From: Trueperaceae bacterium
Lineage (GTDB): Bacteria > Deinococcota > Deinococci > Deinococcales > Trueperaceae
Length of the DNA stretch: 38,871 nucleotides
Reading direction: 5' to 3'
Assembly (NCBI GenBank): GCA_036381595.1
Contig: DASVCN010000026.1
Coordinates: 1 to 38,871, forward strand
In this document: one piece after another, positions 1-7,766 of the stretch
How positions within the stretch are numbered: the stretch's first letter is position 1
How the letters are laid out: the number at the start of each line of letters is the position of its first letter
Position numbers and translations under genes: made by a program
Notes under the pieces: generated by a model
The model's database searches: none
The model's input: the letters and a program-made list of their open reading frames with translations, nothing else
What the model was told of the DNA's origin: nothing

Positions 1-1
1 C

Positions 2-766
2 GACGGGTTCACGCTGCGCGATCTCGTGTCGTACAACGACAAGCACAACGAGGCGAACGGCGAGGAAAACCGCGACGGCGAAAACCACAACCGATCGTGG
101 AACTGCGGTGAGGAGGGCCCCTCGAACAACCCCGCCGTCAATGCGCTACGCAACCGGCAGGTGCGGAACTTTCTGACAACGCTCCTGTTGTCGCAGGGAG
201 TTCCGATGATCTGCGGAGGCGACGAGATCGGCCGCACGCAGCAGGGAAACAACAACGGCTATTGTCAGGACAACGAGATCTCCTGGTACGACTGGGAGCT
301 CACCGCCCGCAACGAGGCGCTGCTCGATTTCACCCGACGACTCATCCGGCTTCGCCGAGAGCACCCGGTACTGCGGCGCCGCAAGTTCTTCCAGGGGAAC
401 AGGCTCCACGACTCGGAACTGGGGGACATCGAGTTCTTCCAGCCTGACGGCTCACCCATGAACGACGAGCATTGGGAGCAGGGCTGGATCAGGACCATGG
501 GGATGCTGCTCAACGGACGAGCCATGGCCGAGACGGACGAGCGAGGCCGCCCCATCGAGGACGACGTCCTCCTGCTCCTCGTCAACGGCGACTCGAGCGA
601 TCAACTCTTCACGTTGCCGGCGAACTCTCTGGCCCGGGAGTGGCGGGTGCTGGTGGACACAAACAGCCCGGGCGAACCGGACCGGGAGGTGCCTGCCGGG
701 GAGGAGTACAGGCTGCAGCCGCGAACCCTGGCCCTGCTGGCGGCAGTGGCACCGGAGGTTCCATAG
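2..766 (+). CDS. glgX: Glycogen debranching enzyme GlgX/isoamylase, C-terminal part
   Basis: The 5' end lies outside the window; the frame is open from base 2 and about 254 C-terminal residues are present. The protein belongs to the GlgX/TreX isoamylase group (GH13), which hydrolyses alpha-1,6 branches of glycogen or limit dextrin in the cytoplasm. The opening residues DLVSYNDKHNEANGE, then RSWNCG and ICGGDEIGRTQQGNNN followed by YCQDNEISWYDW, are characteristic conserved blocks of this family. The final third (from about base 420) is the small beta-sandwich domain typical after the GH13 barrel. The catalytic nucleophile and acid/base would lie upstream and cannot be checked. It ends at TAG; the next gene follows after 57 bases and may be unrelated. 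Confidence 0.95.
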   Translation, partial: DGFTLRDLVSYNDKHNEANGEENRDGENHNRSWNCGEEGPSNNPAVNALRNRQVRNFLTTLLLSQGVPMICGGDEIGRTQQGNNNGYCQDNEISWYDWELTARNEALLDFTRRLIRLRREHPVLRRRKFFQGNRLHDSELGDIEFFQPDGSPMNDEHWEQGWIRTMGMLLNGRAMAETDERGRPIEDDVLLLLVNGDSSDQLFTLPANSLAREWRVLVDTNSPGEPDREVPAGEEYRLQPRTLALLAAVAPEVP

Positions 767-823
767 GAGGGCGACAGGCTCTATCATGTCGCCAATCGAG
801 TCGCTAGGCAGGCAGGAGGATCG

Positions 824-1267
824 ATGGAAGGCAACGCCACCGTAGGTCAGCTGCTACACGAGAAGGGCTACGAGGTGTGGACGACCTCGCCCTCTACGCC
901 CGTCTTCGATGCTCTCGAGGAGATGGCGCGCCGCAACGTCGGGGCCCTCGTGGTCGTGAACGGCGAGCGGATCGCAGGCGTCTTCTCGGAGCGGGACTAC
1001 GCTCGCAAGATCATCCTCGCCGGCCGGAGTTCGAAGGGGACGACGGTGGAGGAGATCATGACTCGAGAGGTCGTTACGGTGGGGCGCTCGGCCACGGTAC
1101 GGGAGTGCCTCGAGCTGATGACGGAGAAGAGGGTGCGCCATCTGCCGGTCCTCGACGAGGGGCGACTGGTGGGTGTGGTCTCGATAGGTGACGCGGTGAA
1201 GTCGATCATCCGCGAGCAGGAATCGTTGATCGAGCAGTTGCAGACGTACATCACCGGCGCTATCTGA
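824..1267 (+). CDS. CBS-domain pair protein
   Basis: This 147-residue cytosolic protein is made almost entirely of two CBS domains (about residues 12-70 and 78-136). Such stand-alone CBS pairs bind adenine nucleotides (AMP, ATP, SAM or NADH depending on member) and act as energy or redox sensors. Each repeat has the usual form: GALVVVNGERIAGVFSERDY in the first, and VRHLPVLDEGRLVGVVSIGD in the second, followed by a C-terminal helix. The ATG is preceded by a strong ribosome site (GGAGG, about 5 bases away), which fixes the start. No partner protein is encoded next to it, so the target it regulates cannot be told from context. Confidence 0.9.
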   Translation: MEGNATVGQLLHEKGYEVWTTSPSTPVFDALEEMARRNVGALVVVNGERIAGVFSERDYARKIILAGRSSKGTTVEEIMTREVVTVGRSATVRECLELMTEKRVRHLPVLDEGRLVGVVSIGDAVKSIIREQESLIEQLQTYITGAI

Positions 1268-1410
1268 CTTGGCTCGAGCGCGGCCATGGGCCCGCTCCGC
1301 GGGCGGGAGGGCTCGGTAGCTCGTCGCCGCAACGGTCCCGGCATTTACAGAGCTGGCTGCCGCTGGCGGCGACAATCGTCGGGGCGCCGTCGCACCGACC
1401 CGGAGGTGGC

Positions 1411-4128
1411 ATGAGCGAACTCAAGGAGCGCTGGCACTACCAGGCCCCGTTGCCGCAGGGCGCGATCGAAGCCGGTCAGGTGATACTGCGGGACGGGACG
1501 ACCGCGGAGCTACGGCCGGTATCCCCTGGCGACCGCGGCCTCATAGCCGAGTTCCTCTCGCGCACCTCCGCCGACGCCAGGAACCACCGCTTCTTCGGCG
1601 AGGTTTCCATGGGCGAGGCCGTCGAGCGGTTGCTCTCATCAGGTGACGTGGCCGAGCGGGCCGGTCTACTGGTTCTCGCCGGGCACGGCGCCGACGTTCG
1701 GGTCATAGCCCATGGCAGCTATGTGCGGGATGGCGAGGAGTCTGCCGAGATAGCTTTCATCGTCGACGACGCATACCAGGGGAAGGGCCTGGCGACTCTG
1801 CTGCTCGAGCGGCTCGCGCTCATCGCCGCCCGCAACGGCATCCGCTGCTTCCGGGCACCCACCGAAACGGGCAACGTACGCATGCGCGACGTCTTCAGGA
1901 GCAGCGGCTTCACGGTTAGCGAGTCGCATGGTGACGGCCAGATCGAAGCGAGCCTCTCCCTGGAGCCGAGCGAAAGGAGCGTGGAACAGGCCGAGACGCG
2001 CGAGCGAGTCGCGACGGTGGCCTCGCTGCAGGCGTTCATGAAGCCGAGGAGCGTCGCGCTCGTGGGCGCTTCCCGGGACCCGGCCAGCATCAGCTTCCGC
2101 ATCCTCCACAACCTTGTGCTCGACCGCTTCGACGGTCCCGTTTACCCGGTCAATCCTCGGGCTTCGGTGGTCGCTTCGATGCCGGCCTACGAGAGCGTGG
2201 GCTCCATCCCGGGACCGGTGGACCTGGCCATAGTCGCCGTCCCCAGCAGCGCTGTCCTGCAGGTTGCCCGGGAGTGCGGGGAGAAGGGGGTAAGAGCGCT
2301 TCTGGTCATCAGTGCGGGCTTCGCCGAGATAGGCGCCCAGGGCAAGCGGCTCCAGGAGGAGTTGCTGGGGATAACGAGGAGTTACGGCATGCGGCTTCTG
2401 GGGCCCAACTGTCTGGGGCTCATCAACACCGCGCCCGGGGTACGGCTCAACGCCAGCTTCGCGCCCTCGTTCCCACCTCACGGGCCGGTGGCGATGGCCT
2501 CACAGAGCGGCGCTCTAGGCTTGGCAGTGCTCGAGTACGCGGCCGAGCTGGGGATGGGGCTATCCAGCTTCGCGAGCCTGGGCAACAAGGCGGACGTCTC
2601 GGGGAACGACCTGATCCAGTACTGGGAAGACGATCCCGACACCCGAGTGATACTCCTCTACCTCGAGTCGTTCGGGAACCCTCGCCGGTTCGCCCGGCTC
2701 GCCCGCCGGGTAGGGCGAAGCAAGCCGATCGTAGTGGTGAAGGCGGGTCGAAGCGGTGCCGGAAGCCGGGCGGCCAGTTCGCACACGGCGGCTCTGGCGG
2801 CGAGTGAATCCGCCACCCAGGCGCTGTTCGAACAGACCGGATTGATCCGCGCCGAAACGCTCGAATCGATGTTCGACACGGCGTCGCTGCTCGCGTCACA
2901 ACCGCTCCCTCAGGGTCCTCGGGTCGCCGTGGTGACCAACGCGGGCGGCCCGGGCATCCTGGCCGTGGACGGGCTCGAGGCGACAGGACTGGAGGCGCCC
3001 GAAGCGCCCGAGGGGTTGCGCGCGCGACTCCGAGAACTGCTGCCAGCGGCCGCCTCAACCGGCAACCCGATAGATATGATCGCCTCGGCCACCGCCCGGA
3101 ATTACCGCGACGTTGTTTCGGCCACACTCGATGACGAGGGCTTCGACTCGGTTCTGGTCCTGTTCACTCCGATCGGTTTGGAAGACACCCATGAGGTGGC
3201 GCTGGCGGTTCGTGAGGCGGTGGGCGACGCACGCAGCAGGGGGAATGGAAAGCCGGTCCTCACCTGTTTCATGGGGCAGGACCCGGAGGAGCTAGCCCTG
3301 GGAGGAGAGCGCATCCCCAGCTACCGTTTCCCCGAAGCCGCCGCACAGGCGCTAGGGCGCGCCTACCGTTACGCCTCCTGGAAACGGTCGCCGATGGGTC
3401 GCATGCCCGAATTCCCGGGGCTTGCGCTGGGTGAAGCACGCGAACTGGTACGGGAGGTTCGAGAGCGTGGCGGCGGCTGGCTCTCGGCAGACGAGGTGCG
3501 GAGGCTTCTGAGCTCCTTCGGGCTTCCCCTGCTGGGTGAACGGCTGTGCGACACCGCCGAGGGAGCAGCCGCCGCGGCAGCCGAACTCGGTTTCCCCGTG
3601 GCCGTCAAGCTCGCCTCCCGAACGATCCTCCACAAGTCGGAGTGGGACGGCGTGAAACTCGGCCTCGACTCGACGGCCGAGGTGCAGGAGGCGTGCGCCG
3701 CCATCGAGGAGCGCCTGCGTGAGGCCGGCAGGCTCGAGGAACTGGACGGCTTCCTCGTTCAACAGATGGCGCCACCCGGCGTGGAACTGATGATCGGAGT
3801 GGCCCCGGATCCGCTGTTCGGTCCGCTCGTTGCGCTGGGCCTAGGCGGCATCCACGTGGAGGTGCTCCGCGACGTCGTTTTCCGCATCACGCCGTTGACC
3901 GACAGGGACGCCAGCCAGATGGTTCGCGGCATCAAGGGGTACCGCCTGCTCACCGGATTCCGCGGCGCGCCGCCTGCCGACCGCGAGGCGCTGGAGGAGG
4001 CGTTGTTGCGGGTGTCGCGGATGGTCGAGGAGTTGCCCGAAATCGCCGAACTCGACATCAATCCGGTGCGAGCGCTCGAACCGGGTCGAGGCTGCGTGAT
4101 CCTCGATGCCAGGGTCAGGCTCCACTAG
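1411..4128 (+). CDS. GNAT acetyltransferase fused to NDP-forming acyl-CoA synthetase (Pat-like)
   Basis: The 905-residue protein has an N-terminal GNAT domain (about 20-185; acetyl-CoA loop Q123-G-K-G126). This is followed by an NDP-forming acyl-CoA synthetase: CoA-binding Rossmann fold (about 200-330, GAS at 219), ligase/flavodoxin-like domains (about 340-650) and a C-terminal ATP-grasp domain (about 675-900, K733 and H741). Proteins with this pair of domains include the Pat protein lysine acetyltransferases that switch off AMP-forming acyl-CoA synthetases; the GNAT-first order matches the type described from actinomycetes. The candidate phosphohistidine of active ADP-forming synthetases is kept (H458 in SSHTAALAAS), so the synthetase half may be catalytic. 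GGAGGTGG precedes the ATG. The gene stands alone; acyl-CoA ligase at 7763 is a possible substrate, by inference only. Confidence 0.9.
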   Translation: MSELKERWHYQAPLPQGAIEAGQVILRDGTTAELRPVSPGDRGLIAEFLSRTSADARNHRFFGEVSMGEAVERLLSSGDVAERAGLLVLAGHGADVRVIAHGSYVRDGEESAEIAFIVDDAYQGKGLATLLLERLALIAARNGIRCFRAPTETGNVRMRDVFRSSGFTVSESHGDGQIEASLSLEPSERSVEQAETRERVATVASLQAFMKPRSVALVGASRDPASISFRILHNLVLDRFDGPVYPVNPRASVVASMPAYESVGSIPGPVDLAIVAVPSSAVLQVARECGEKGVRALLVISAGFAEIGAQGKRLQEELLGITRSYGMRLLGPNCLGLINTAPGVRLNASFAPSFPPHGPVAMASQSGALGLAVLEYAAELGMGLSSFASLGNKADVSGNDLIQYWEDDPDTRVILLYLESFGNPRRFARLARRVGRSKPIVVVKAGRSGAGSRAASSHTAALAASESATQALFEQTGLIRAETLESMFDTASLLASQPLPQGPRVAVVTNAGGPGILAVDGLEATGLEAPEAPEGLRARLRELLPAAASTGNPIDMIASATARNYRDVVSATLDDEGFDSVLVLFTPIGLEDTHEVALAVREAVGDARSRGNGKPVLTCFMGQDPEELALGGERIPSYRFPEAAAQALGRAYRYASWKRSPMGRMPEFPGLALGEARELVREVRERGGGWLSADEVRRLLSSFGLPLLGERLCDTAEGAAAAAAELGFPVAVKLASRTILHKSEWDGVKLGLDSTAEVQEACAAIEERLREAGRLEELDGFLVQQMAPPGVELMIGVAPDPLFGPLVALGLGGIHVEVLRDVVFRITPLTDRDASQMVRGIKGYRLLTGFRGAPPADREALEEALLRVSRMVEELPEIAELDINPVRALEPGRGCVILDARVRLH

Positions 4129-4203
4129 GCCGGCCCGCCCAGCGGAATCCGACACACTTCGCACGGGTAGCGGCCGAGGTCACGAGGGGGCCCGGGGCCT
4201 CTA

Positions 4204-4209
4204 TATATT
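4204..4209 (+). promoter_or_regulatory. Candidate -10 box for a leaderless SulP transcript
   Basis: TATATT lies in the only A+T-rich spot of the 87-base gap and ends 6 bases before a GTG. A transcript starting 6-7 bases downstream would begin at that GTG, the arrangement reported for leaderless genes in Deinococcus. No convincing -35 box is present. Confidence 0.4.
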
Positions 4210-4215
4210 GAGTTC

Positions 4216-5955
4216 GTGCCACCCAGGTGGCGTGTTCCGAGAAAGGCCCCCGAGATGCTCGCCGTTCTGGCTCGCTTCCTCCCCGGCAGAAAAGATTACA
4301 ACTTCGGATACTTCAAAGAGGATCTGCTGGCCGGCCTCACCGTTGCGGTAGTCGCCCTCCCGCTTGCCCTCGCGTTCGGTGTTTCTTCGGGCGCCGGCGC
4401 CGCCGCCGGCCTCTATACCGCCATCGTTGCCGGCGTTCTGGCTGCTGCCTTCGGCGGTTCCAACCTGCAGGTGAGCGGGCCCACCGGGGCGATGACGGTG
4501 GTTCTGCTGCCGATCGTCGCCCGCTACGGCGCCGGCACGCTGCTGTTCGTGGGCGCCCTCGCAGGTCTGATCCTCATCGCCTTCGCCTTCTCTGGTGTCG
4601 GCCGCTACGTCAACTACATACCCTGGCCGGTCGTGGCCGGCTTCACCAGCGGCATCGCGGTCATCATCTTCCTCCAGCAGCTGCCGGGTGTGCTCGGTGT
4701 GGCATCGGCCCATGGCGAGTCGATCGTGCCGCTGGCGCTCGAGGCCGTTCGGGGGTACGCCGTTGCCCCGACTCTGCCCCCACTGCTGCTGGGCTCGATG
4801 ACCGTCGTCCTGATGCTCCTCTGGGGCAGAGTACGCGCCTTGCGCGCTGTCCCCGCCAGCATGGCGGCGCTGCTGGCTGTAACGTTGCTGTCGCTCCTTC
4901 CCGCGTTCGGGAACGTTCCCCGGATCGGCTCGATTCCGGTGGGCCTGCCGCTCCCCTCGATCCCGGCCATCCCGGCCGCTGACATGGGCGAACTGCTGCG
5001 AGCGGCCCTGGCGGTGGCGGTCCTGGCCGCGCTGGAGAGTCTGCTCTCGGCGATGGTGGCCGATGGCATGACCCAGGGACCGCGGAGTGATCCCAACCGG
5101 GAGCTGTTCGGCCAGGGCATCGCCAACCTGGGAGCGGCCGTTTTCGGCGGGGTGCCAGCCACCGCGGCGCTGGCCCGCACCGCAGTCAACGTTCGCTCGG
5201 GCGCGAGGACACGGCTGGCGGCGATGATCCACGGCTTCACCCTGCTCATCATCGTCCTCTTCCTCGGTTCCCTCGCCGGGGCGGTGCCGTTGGCGGTCCT
5301 TGCCGGGATACTCATGGTGGTGGCGGTCAGGATGGTCGAGCCGCATGCGCTCAGGCTCATCCTGCGGGCCAGCAAGGCCGACGGCTTCGTCCTGCTGCTC
5401 ACCTTCGCGGTGACGATCGCCTTCGACCTGATCCTGGCCATCGAGATAGGCCTCGTGGCCGCCGGCATCCTCTTCATCGTGAGGGTGAGCAGGCTCTTCA
5501 GCGTGCAGGTGCAGGCAGAGGAGCCGCTCGTCGCCGATGACCGAGCCCAGCCGCTCCCACGCGAGGTCGTCACCTACCGGATAGACGGGCCGGTGTTCTT
5601 CGGCGCCGCCAACCGCTTCCTCGACCAGCTGACGAAGTCGGTCGGCGACATCCGCTTCGTGGTCCTGCGGATGAGGCGGGTGCCACTGATGGACGTTACC
5701 GGGGCTTCCGCACTGGAGGCCCTGTCCGAACACCTCTCACGGAGACGCATCGTGCTGCTCGTGGCGGGACTGCAGCCACAGCCGGAGCAGTTGCTCCGGC
5801 GCTCGGGCCTGCTGGCGAGACTCGCCGCCGCGGGCCACCACCTCTTCCCAACCACCGACGAAGCGATCGCGTACGCCCGCCGGCAGTTGGAAGACGCGGA
5901 CGATCGCCAGGAACAGTCGCGGAGGGTGAACGCGGCTGTGACGTCGGGCGATTGA
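4216..5955 (+). CDS. SulP family anion (sulfate/bicarbonate) transporter with STAS domain
   Basis: This is an inner-membrane SulP/SLC26-type carrier of up to 579 residues. The N-terminal two thirds hold about 11-12 hydrophobic segments beginning at DLLAGLTVAVVALPLALAFG; GPTGAMTVVLLP and GIANLGAAVFGGVPATAALARTAVN split over two segments are family-typical. A cytosolic STAS domain follows (about residues 440-560, with MDVTGASALEAL). Substrates in the family include sulfate and bicarbonate; none can be assigned here. The start is uncertain. GTG 4216 fits a leaderless transcript, while ATG 4255 gives the usual family N-terminus with a weak AAAGG upstream. The 13 extra residues are basic and proline-rich. 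No carbonic anhydrase or sulfur gene is adjacent. Confidence 0.93.
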   Translation: MPPRWRVPRKAPEMLAVLARFLPGRKDYNFGYFKEDLLAGLTVAVVALPLALAFGVSSGAGAAAGLYTAIVAGVLAAAFGGSNLQVSGPTGAMTVVLLPIVARYGAGTLLFVGALAGLILIAFAFSGVGRYVNYIPWPVVAGFTSGIAVIIFLQQLPGVLGVASAHGESIVPLALEAVRGYAVAPTLPPLLLGSMTVVLMLLWGRVRALRAVPASMAALLAVTLLSLLPAFGNVPRIGSIPVGLPLPSIPAIPAADMGELLRAALAVAVLAALESLLSAMVADGMTQGPRSDPNRELFGQGIANLGAAVFGGVPATAALARTAVNVRSGARTRLAAMIHGFTLLIIVLFLGSLAGAVPLAVLAGILMVVAVRMVEPHALRLILRASKADGFVLLLTFAVTIAFDLILAIEIGLVAAGILFIVRVSRLFSVQVQAEEPLVADDRAQPLPREVVTYRIDGPVFFGAANRFLDQLTKSVGDIRFVVLRMRRVPLMDVTGASALEALSEHLSRRRIVLLVAGLQPQPEQLLRRSGLLARLAAAGHHLFPTTDEAIAYARRQLEDADDRQEQSRRVNAAVTSGD

Positions 5956-6048
5956 CGACCGCCTCTCGGCTCGCGCCTCTGGTTCCGGCTCTCCAGAGCT
6001 CGGACAATGGCGGCTCCCTCCATGCAGGTAGCGGGATCCGGGTCTGTC

Positions 6049-6078
6049 TTGACGTGCGACCGCGCGGCGACTTACGAT
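6049..6078 (+). promoter_or_regulatory. Promoter of the TetR/acyl-CoA/ABC operon
   Basis: TTGACG (6049-6054), an 18-base spacer and TACGAT (6073-6078) form a sigma-70-type promoter. The predicted start near 6085 falls inside the palindrome that follows. Confidence 0.6.
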
Positions 6079-6079
6079 T

Positions 6080-6102
6080 CTGACAACTGAATCAGTAGTC
6101 AG
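6080..6102 (+). promoter_or_regulatory. 23-bp palindromic operator, probably for the TetR regulator
   Basis: Left arm CTGAC-A-ACTGA (6080-6090) mirrors right arm TCAGT-A-GTCAG (6092-6102) around A6091; only one arm position per side fails to pair. It covers the predicted transcription start, two bases after the -10 box and 60 bases before the regulator gene. This is the place where an autorepressor would block transcription. TetR proteins bind such palindromes as dimers; that this TetR binds here is inferred. Confidence 0.65.
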
Positions 6103-6162
6103 GTTCTGGTCGCGGCCCCCGGCGGGGTGTAGTGCGCGACCGGCCGCGGAAGGGTCGCTTCA

Positions 6163-6768
6163 TTGCCGGATCTACCCCAGCCCGCCACTGCCAGGGGCGA
6201 GGCCACGCGCCGCAAGCTGCTCGACGCCGCCGAACTGGAGTTCGGCGAGAAGGGCTTCCACTCGGCCTCCATCTCGAGCATCACCGGCCGAGCAGGGGTG
6301 GCGCAGGGCACCTTCTACCTCTACTTCCCCTCGAAGGAGGAGATCCTGCGCGAGCTCGTGCGCTACATGGGCCGCGAACTCCGGCGCTCGCTGAGCGCTG
6401 CGACGGCCCGAGGCCACGACCGGCTCGAAGTGGAGCGGCTGGGCCTGCGGGCGTTCGTCGAGTTCAGCCTTCGGCACGAGAACCTCTACCGGGTCGTGAT
6501 GCAGTCGCAGTTCGTGGACGAGCAGATCTACCGCGAGTACTACCTCAAGCTCGCTCAGGGTTACAGCGCCGCCCTCGAGCGGGCCCAGCAGGCGGGCGAA
6601 GTGAGAAGCGGAGACGCCGAGTCCCAAGCCTGGGCGCTGATGGGACTGGCTCACTTCCTGGGGTTGAGATTCGCTATCTGGGAGAAGCGCGAACCGCCTG
6701 CCGAGGCGATGGAGACGCTCTACGCCTTCATCGAAGGCGCCCTCTCACCGGAGGTGAAGGAGCGGTGA
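6163..6768 (+). CDS. TetR family transcriptional regulator
   Basis: This 201-residue DNA-binding protein carries a TetR helix-turn-helix at about residues 12-60 (ATRRKLLDAAELEFGEKGF, then SISSITGRAGVAQGTFYLYF and SKEEIL). A mostly helical C-terminal domain would bind the ligand and dimerise. The start is TTG, supported by GGAAGGG 8 bases upstream. It is the first gene of an operon for acyl-CoA metabolism and transport and its stop overlaps the next start. It is probably a local repressor that senses an acyl-CoA or related carboxylic acid, acting on the 6080 palindrome. Regulators of this kind (for example FadR and PaaR of Thermus) control acyl-CoA degradation genes; the actual ligand is unknown. 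Confidence 0.9.
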   Translation: MPDLPQPATARGEATRRKLLDAAELEFGEKGFHSASISSITGRAGVAQGTFYLYFPSKEEILRELVRYMGRELRRSLSAATARGHDRLEVERLGLRAFVEFSLRHENLYRVVMQSQFVDEQIYREYYLKLAQGYSAALERAQQAGEVRSGDAESQAWALMGLAHFLGLRFAIWEKREPPAEAMETLYAFIEGALSPEVKER

Positions 6769-7766
6769 TCGGCGTGACCGGAATCGGCGTCTACCTTCCC
6801 GAAGCGCGGCTGACCGCGGGGCCCATAGCCCAGGCCAGCGGCCTCCCGGAGTGGGTCGTGCAGGAGAAGCTCGGCCTGAGCGCCAAGCCCGTGCCGGGCG
6901 AAGACGATCATCCGACCGAGATGGGCGTCCGGGCGGCGCGTGAAGCGCTGAGCGAGGCGGGTGTGACGCCGCAAGCGGTGGACGTGGTCATCTCGATCAC
7001 CGAGGAGTACAAGGAGTACCCGGTGTGGACAGCCGGCATCAAGCTGGCGCACGACCTGGGAGCGACCAGGGCCTACGCCTTCGACGTCGGGCAGAAGTGC
7101 GGTACCGGCGTACTGGCCCTGAAACTCGCCCGTGACCTGCTGAGGTCGGACCCCGAACTCGATACCGTGCTCATCGCGGGCGGCTACCGCAACGGTGACC
7201 TCATCGACTTCGCCGACCCGAACGTCCGCTTCATGTACAACCTCGGGGCCGGAGGAGCCGCTGCGGTGGTGCAGCGTGACGCCGGCCGTAACGAGCTCCT
7301 CGCTTCGGCCATCCGCACCGACGGCTCGTTCTCCCTCGACGTGCTGGTCCCGGTCGGGGGCACGAAGGAGCCGATCACGGCCCACAACGTCGACCGCTAC
7401 AGGCTGCAGGTGCCCGACCCTCAGGGGATGAAGGAGCGCCTCGAGCAGAAGTCGCTCGACAACTTCGTACAGGTTGTGCGCGAGGCGGTGGCGAAGTCGG
7501 GCTCTGACCTCGCCGACATCGCATACCTGGCGATGCTTCACGTCAAGCCGAGCGCCCATCGCTACCTGCTGGAACAGCTCGGCCTCGACGAGTCCCGCTC
7601 GATCTACCTGCGAGATTACGGCCACCTGGGCCAGGTCGATCAGTTCCTCAGCATCAAGCTCGCCCAGGAGGCGGGGAAACTCCGCCAGGGCGACCTGGTG
7701 GTGCTGGTCGCCGCCGGTGTCGGGTACGTATGGAACGCGATCTGCCTCCGTTGGGGCGCGCCATGA
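6765..7766 (+). CDS. KAS III/HMG-CoA-synthase-like thiolase-fold enzyme
   Basis: The 333-residue protein has the FabH/HMG-CoA synthase fold. This superfamily condenses acyl-CoA or acyl-ACP thioesters through an active-site cysteine. The N-terminus IGVTGIGVYLPEARLT is family-typical. C112 in GQKCGTG aligns with FabH Cys112 and H259 in LHVKPSAHR with FabH His244. At the position of the third FabH residue (Asn in YGNTSA) this protein has H287 in DYGHLGQ, so its chemistry may differ from fatty-acid initiation. The GTG start at 6765 follows a strong GGAGGTGA 7 bases upstream and overlaps the regulator's TGA. A much longer reading frame continues upstream in this phase but is only the shadow of the regulator. 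Its place beside an acyl-CoA ligase and importer argues for a catabolic or specialised role. Confidence 0.85.
   Translation: MIGVTGIGVYLPEARLTAGPIAQASGLPEWVVQEKLGLSAKPVPGEDDHPTEMGVRAAREALSEAGVTPQAVDVVISITEEYKEYPVWTAGIKLAHDLGATRAYAFDVGQKCGTGVLALKLARDLLRSDPELDTVLIAGGYRNGDLIDFADPNVRFMYNLGAGGAAAVVQRDAGRNELLASAIRTDGSFSLDVLVPVGGTKEPITAHNVDRYRLQVPDPQGMKERLEQKSLDNFVQVVREAVAKSGSDLADIAYLAMLHVKPSAHRYLLEQLGLDESRSIYLRDYGHLGQVDQFLSIKLAQEAGKLRQGDLVVLVAAGVGYVWNAICLRWGAP

Noticed and set aside
1290-1304. Terminator after the CBS gene
   Set aside because: GCCCGC-TCC-GCGGGC is a short perfect stem but no T-run follows, and such stems arise easily at this GC content.
4201-5733. 510-residue open frame antisense to SulP
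   Set aside because: His/Gln/Asp-rich shadow typical of the reverse strand of a high-GC gene; the plus-strand SulP motifs are unmistakable.
5977-5998. Terminator after SulP
   Set aside because: CTCTGG/CCAGAG gives only a 6-bp stem with a 10-base loop and no T-run.
6132-7766. 544-residue open frame joining the KAS III-like enzyme to a long N-terminal extension
   Set aside because: The first 211 codons are an out-of-frame shadow of the TetR gene (Arg/Pro/Gly-rich, no motif). A strong ribosome site and GTGA overlap place the true start at 6765.
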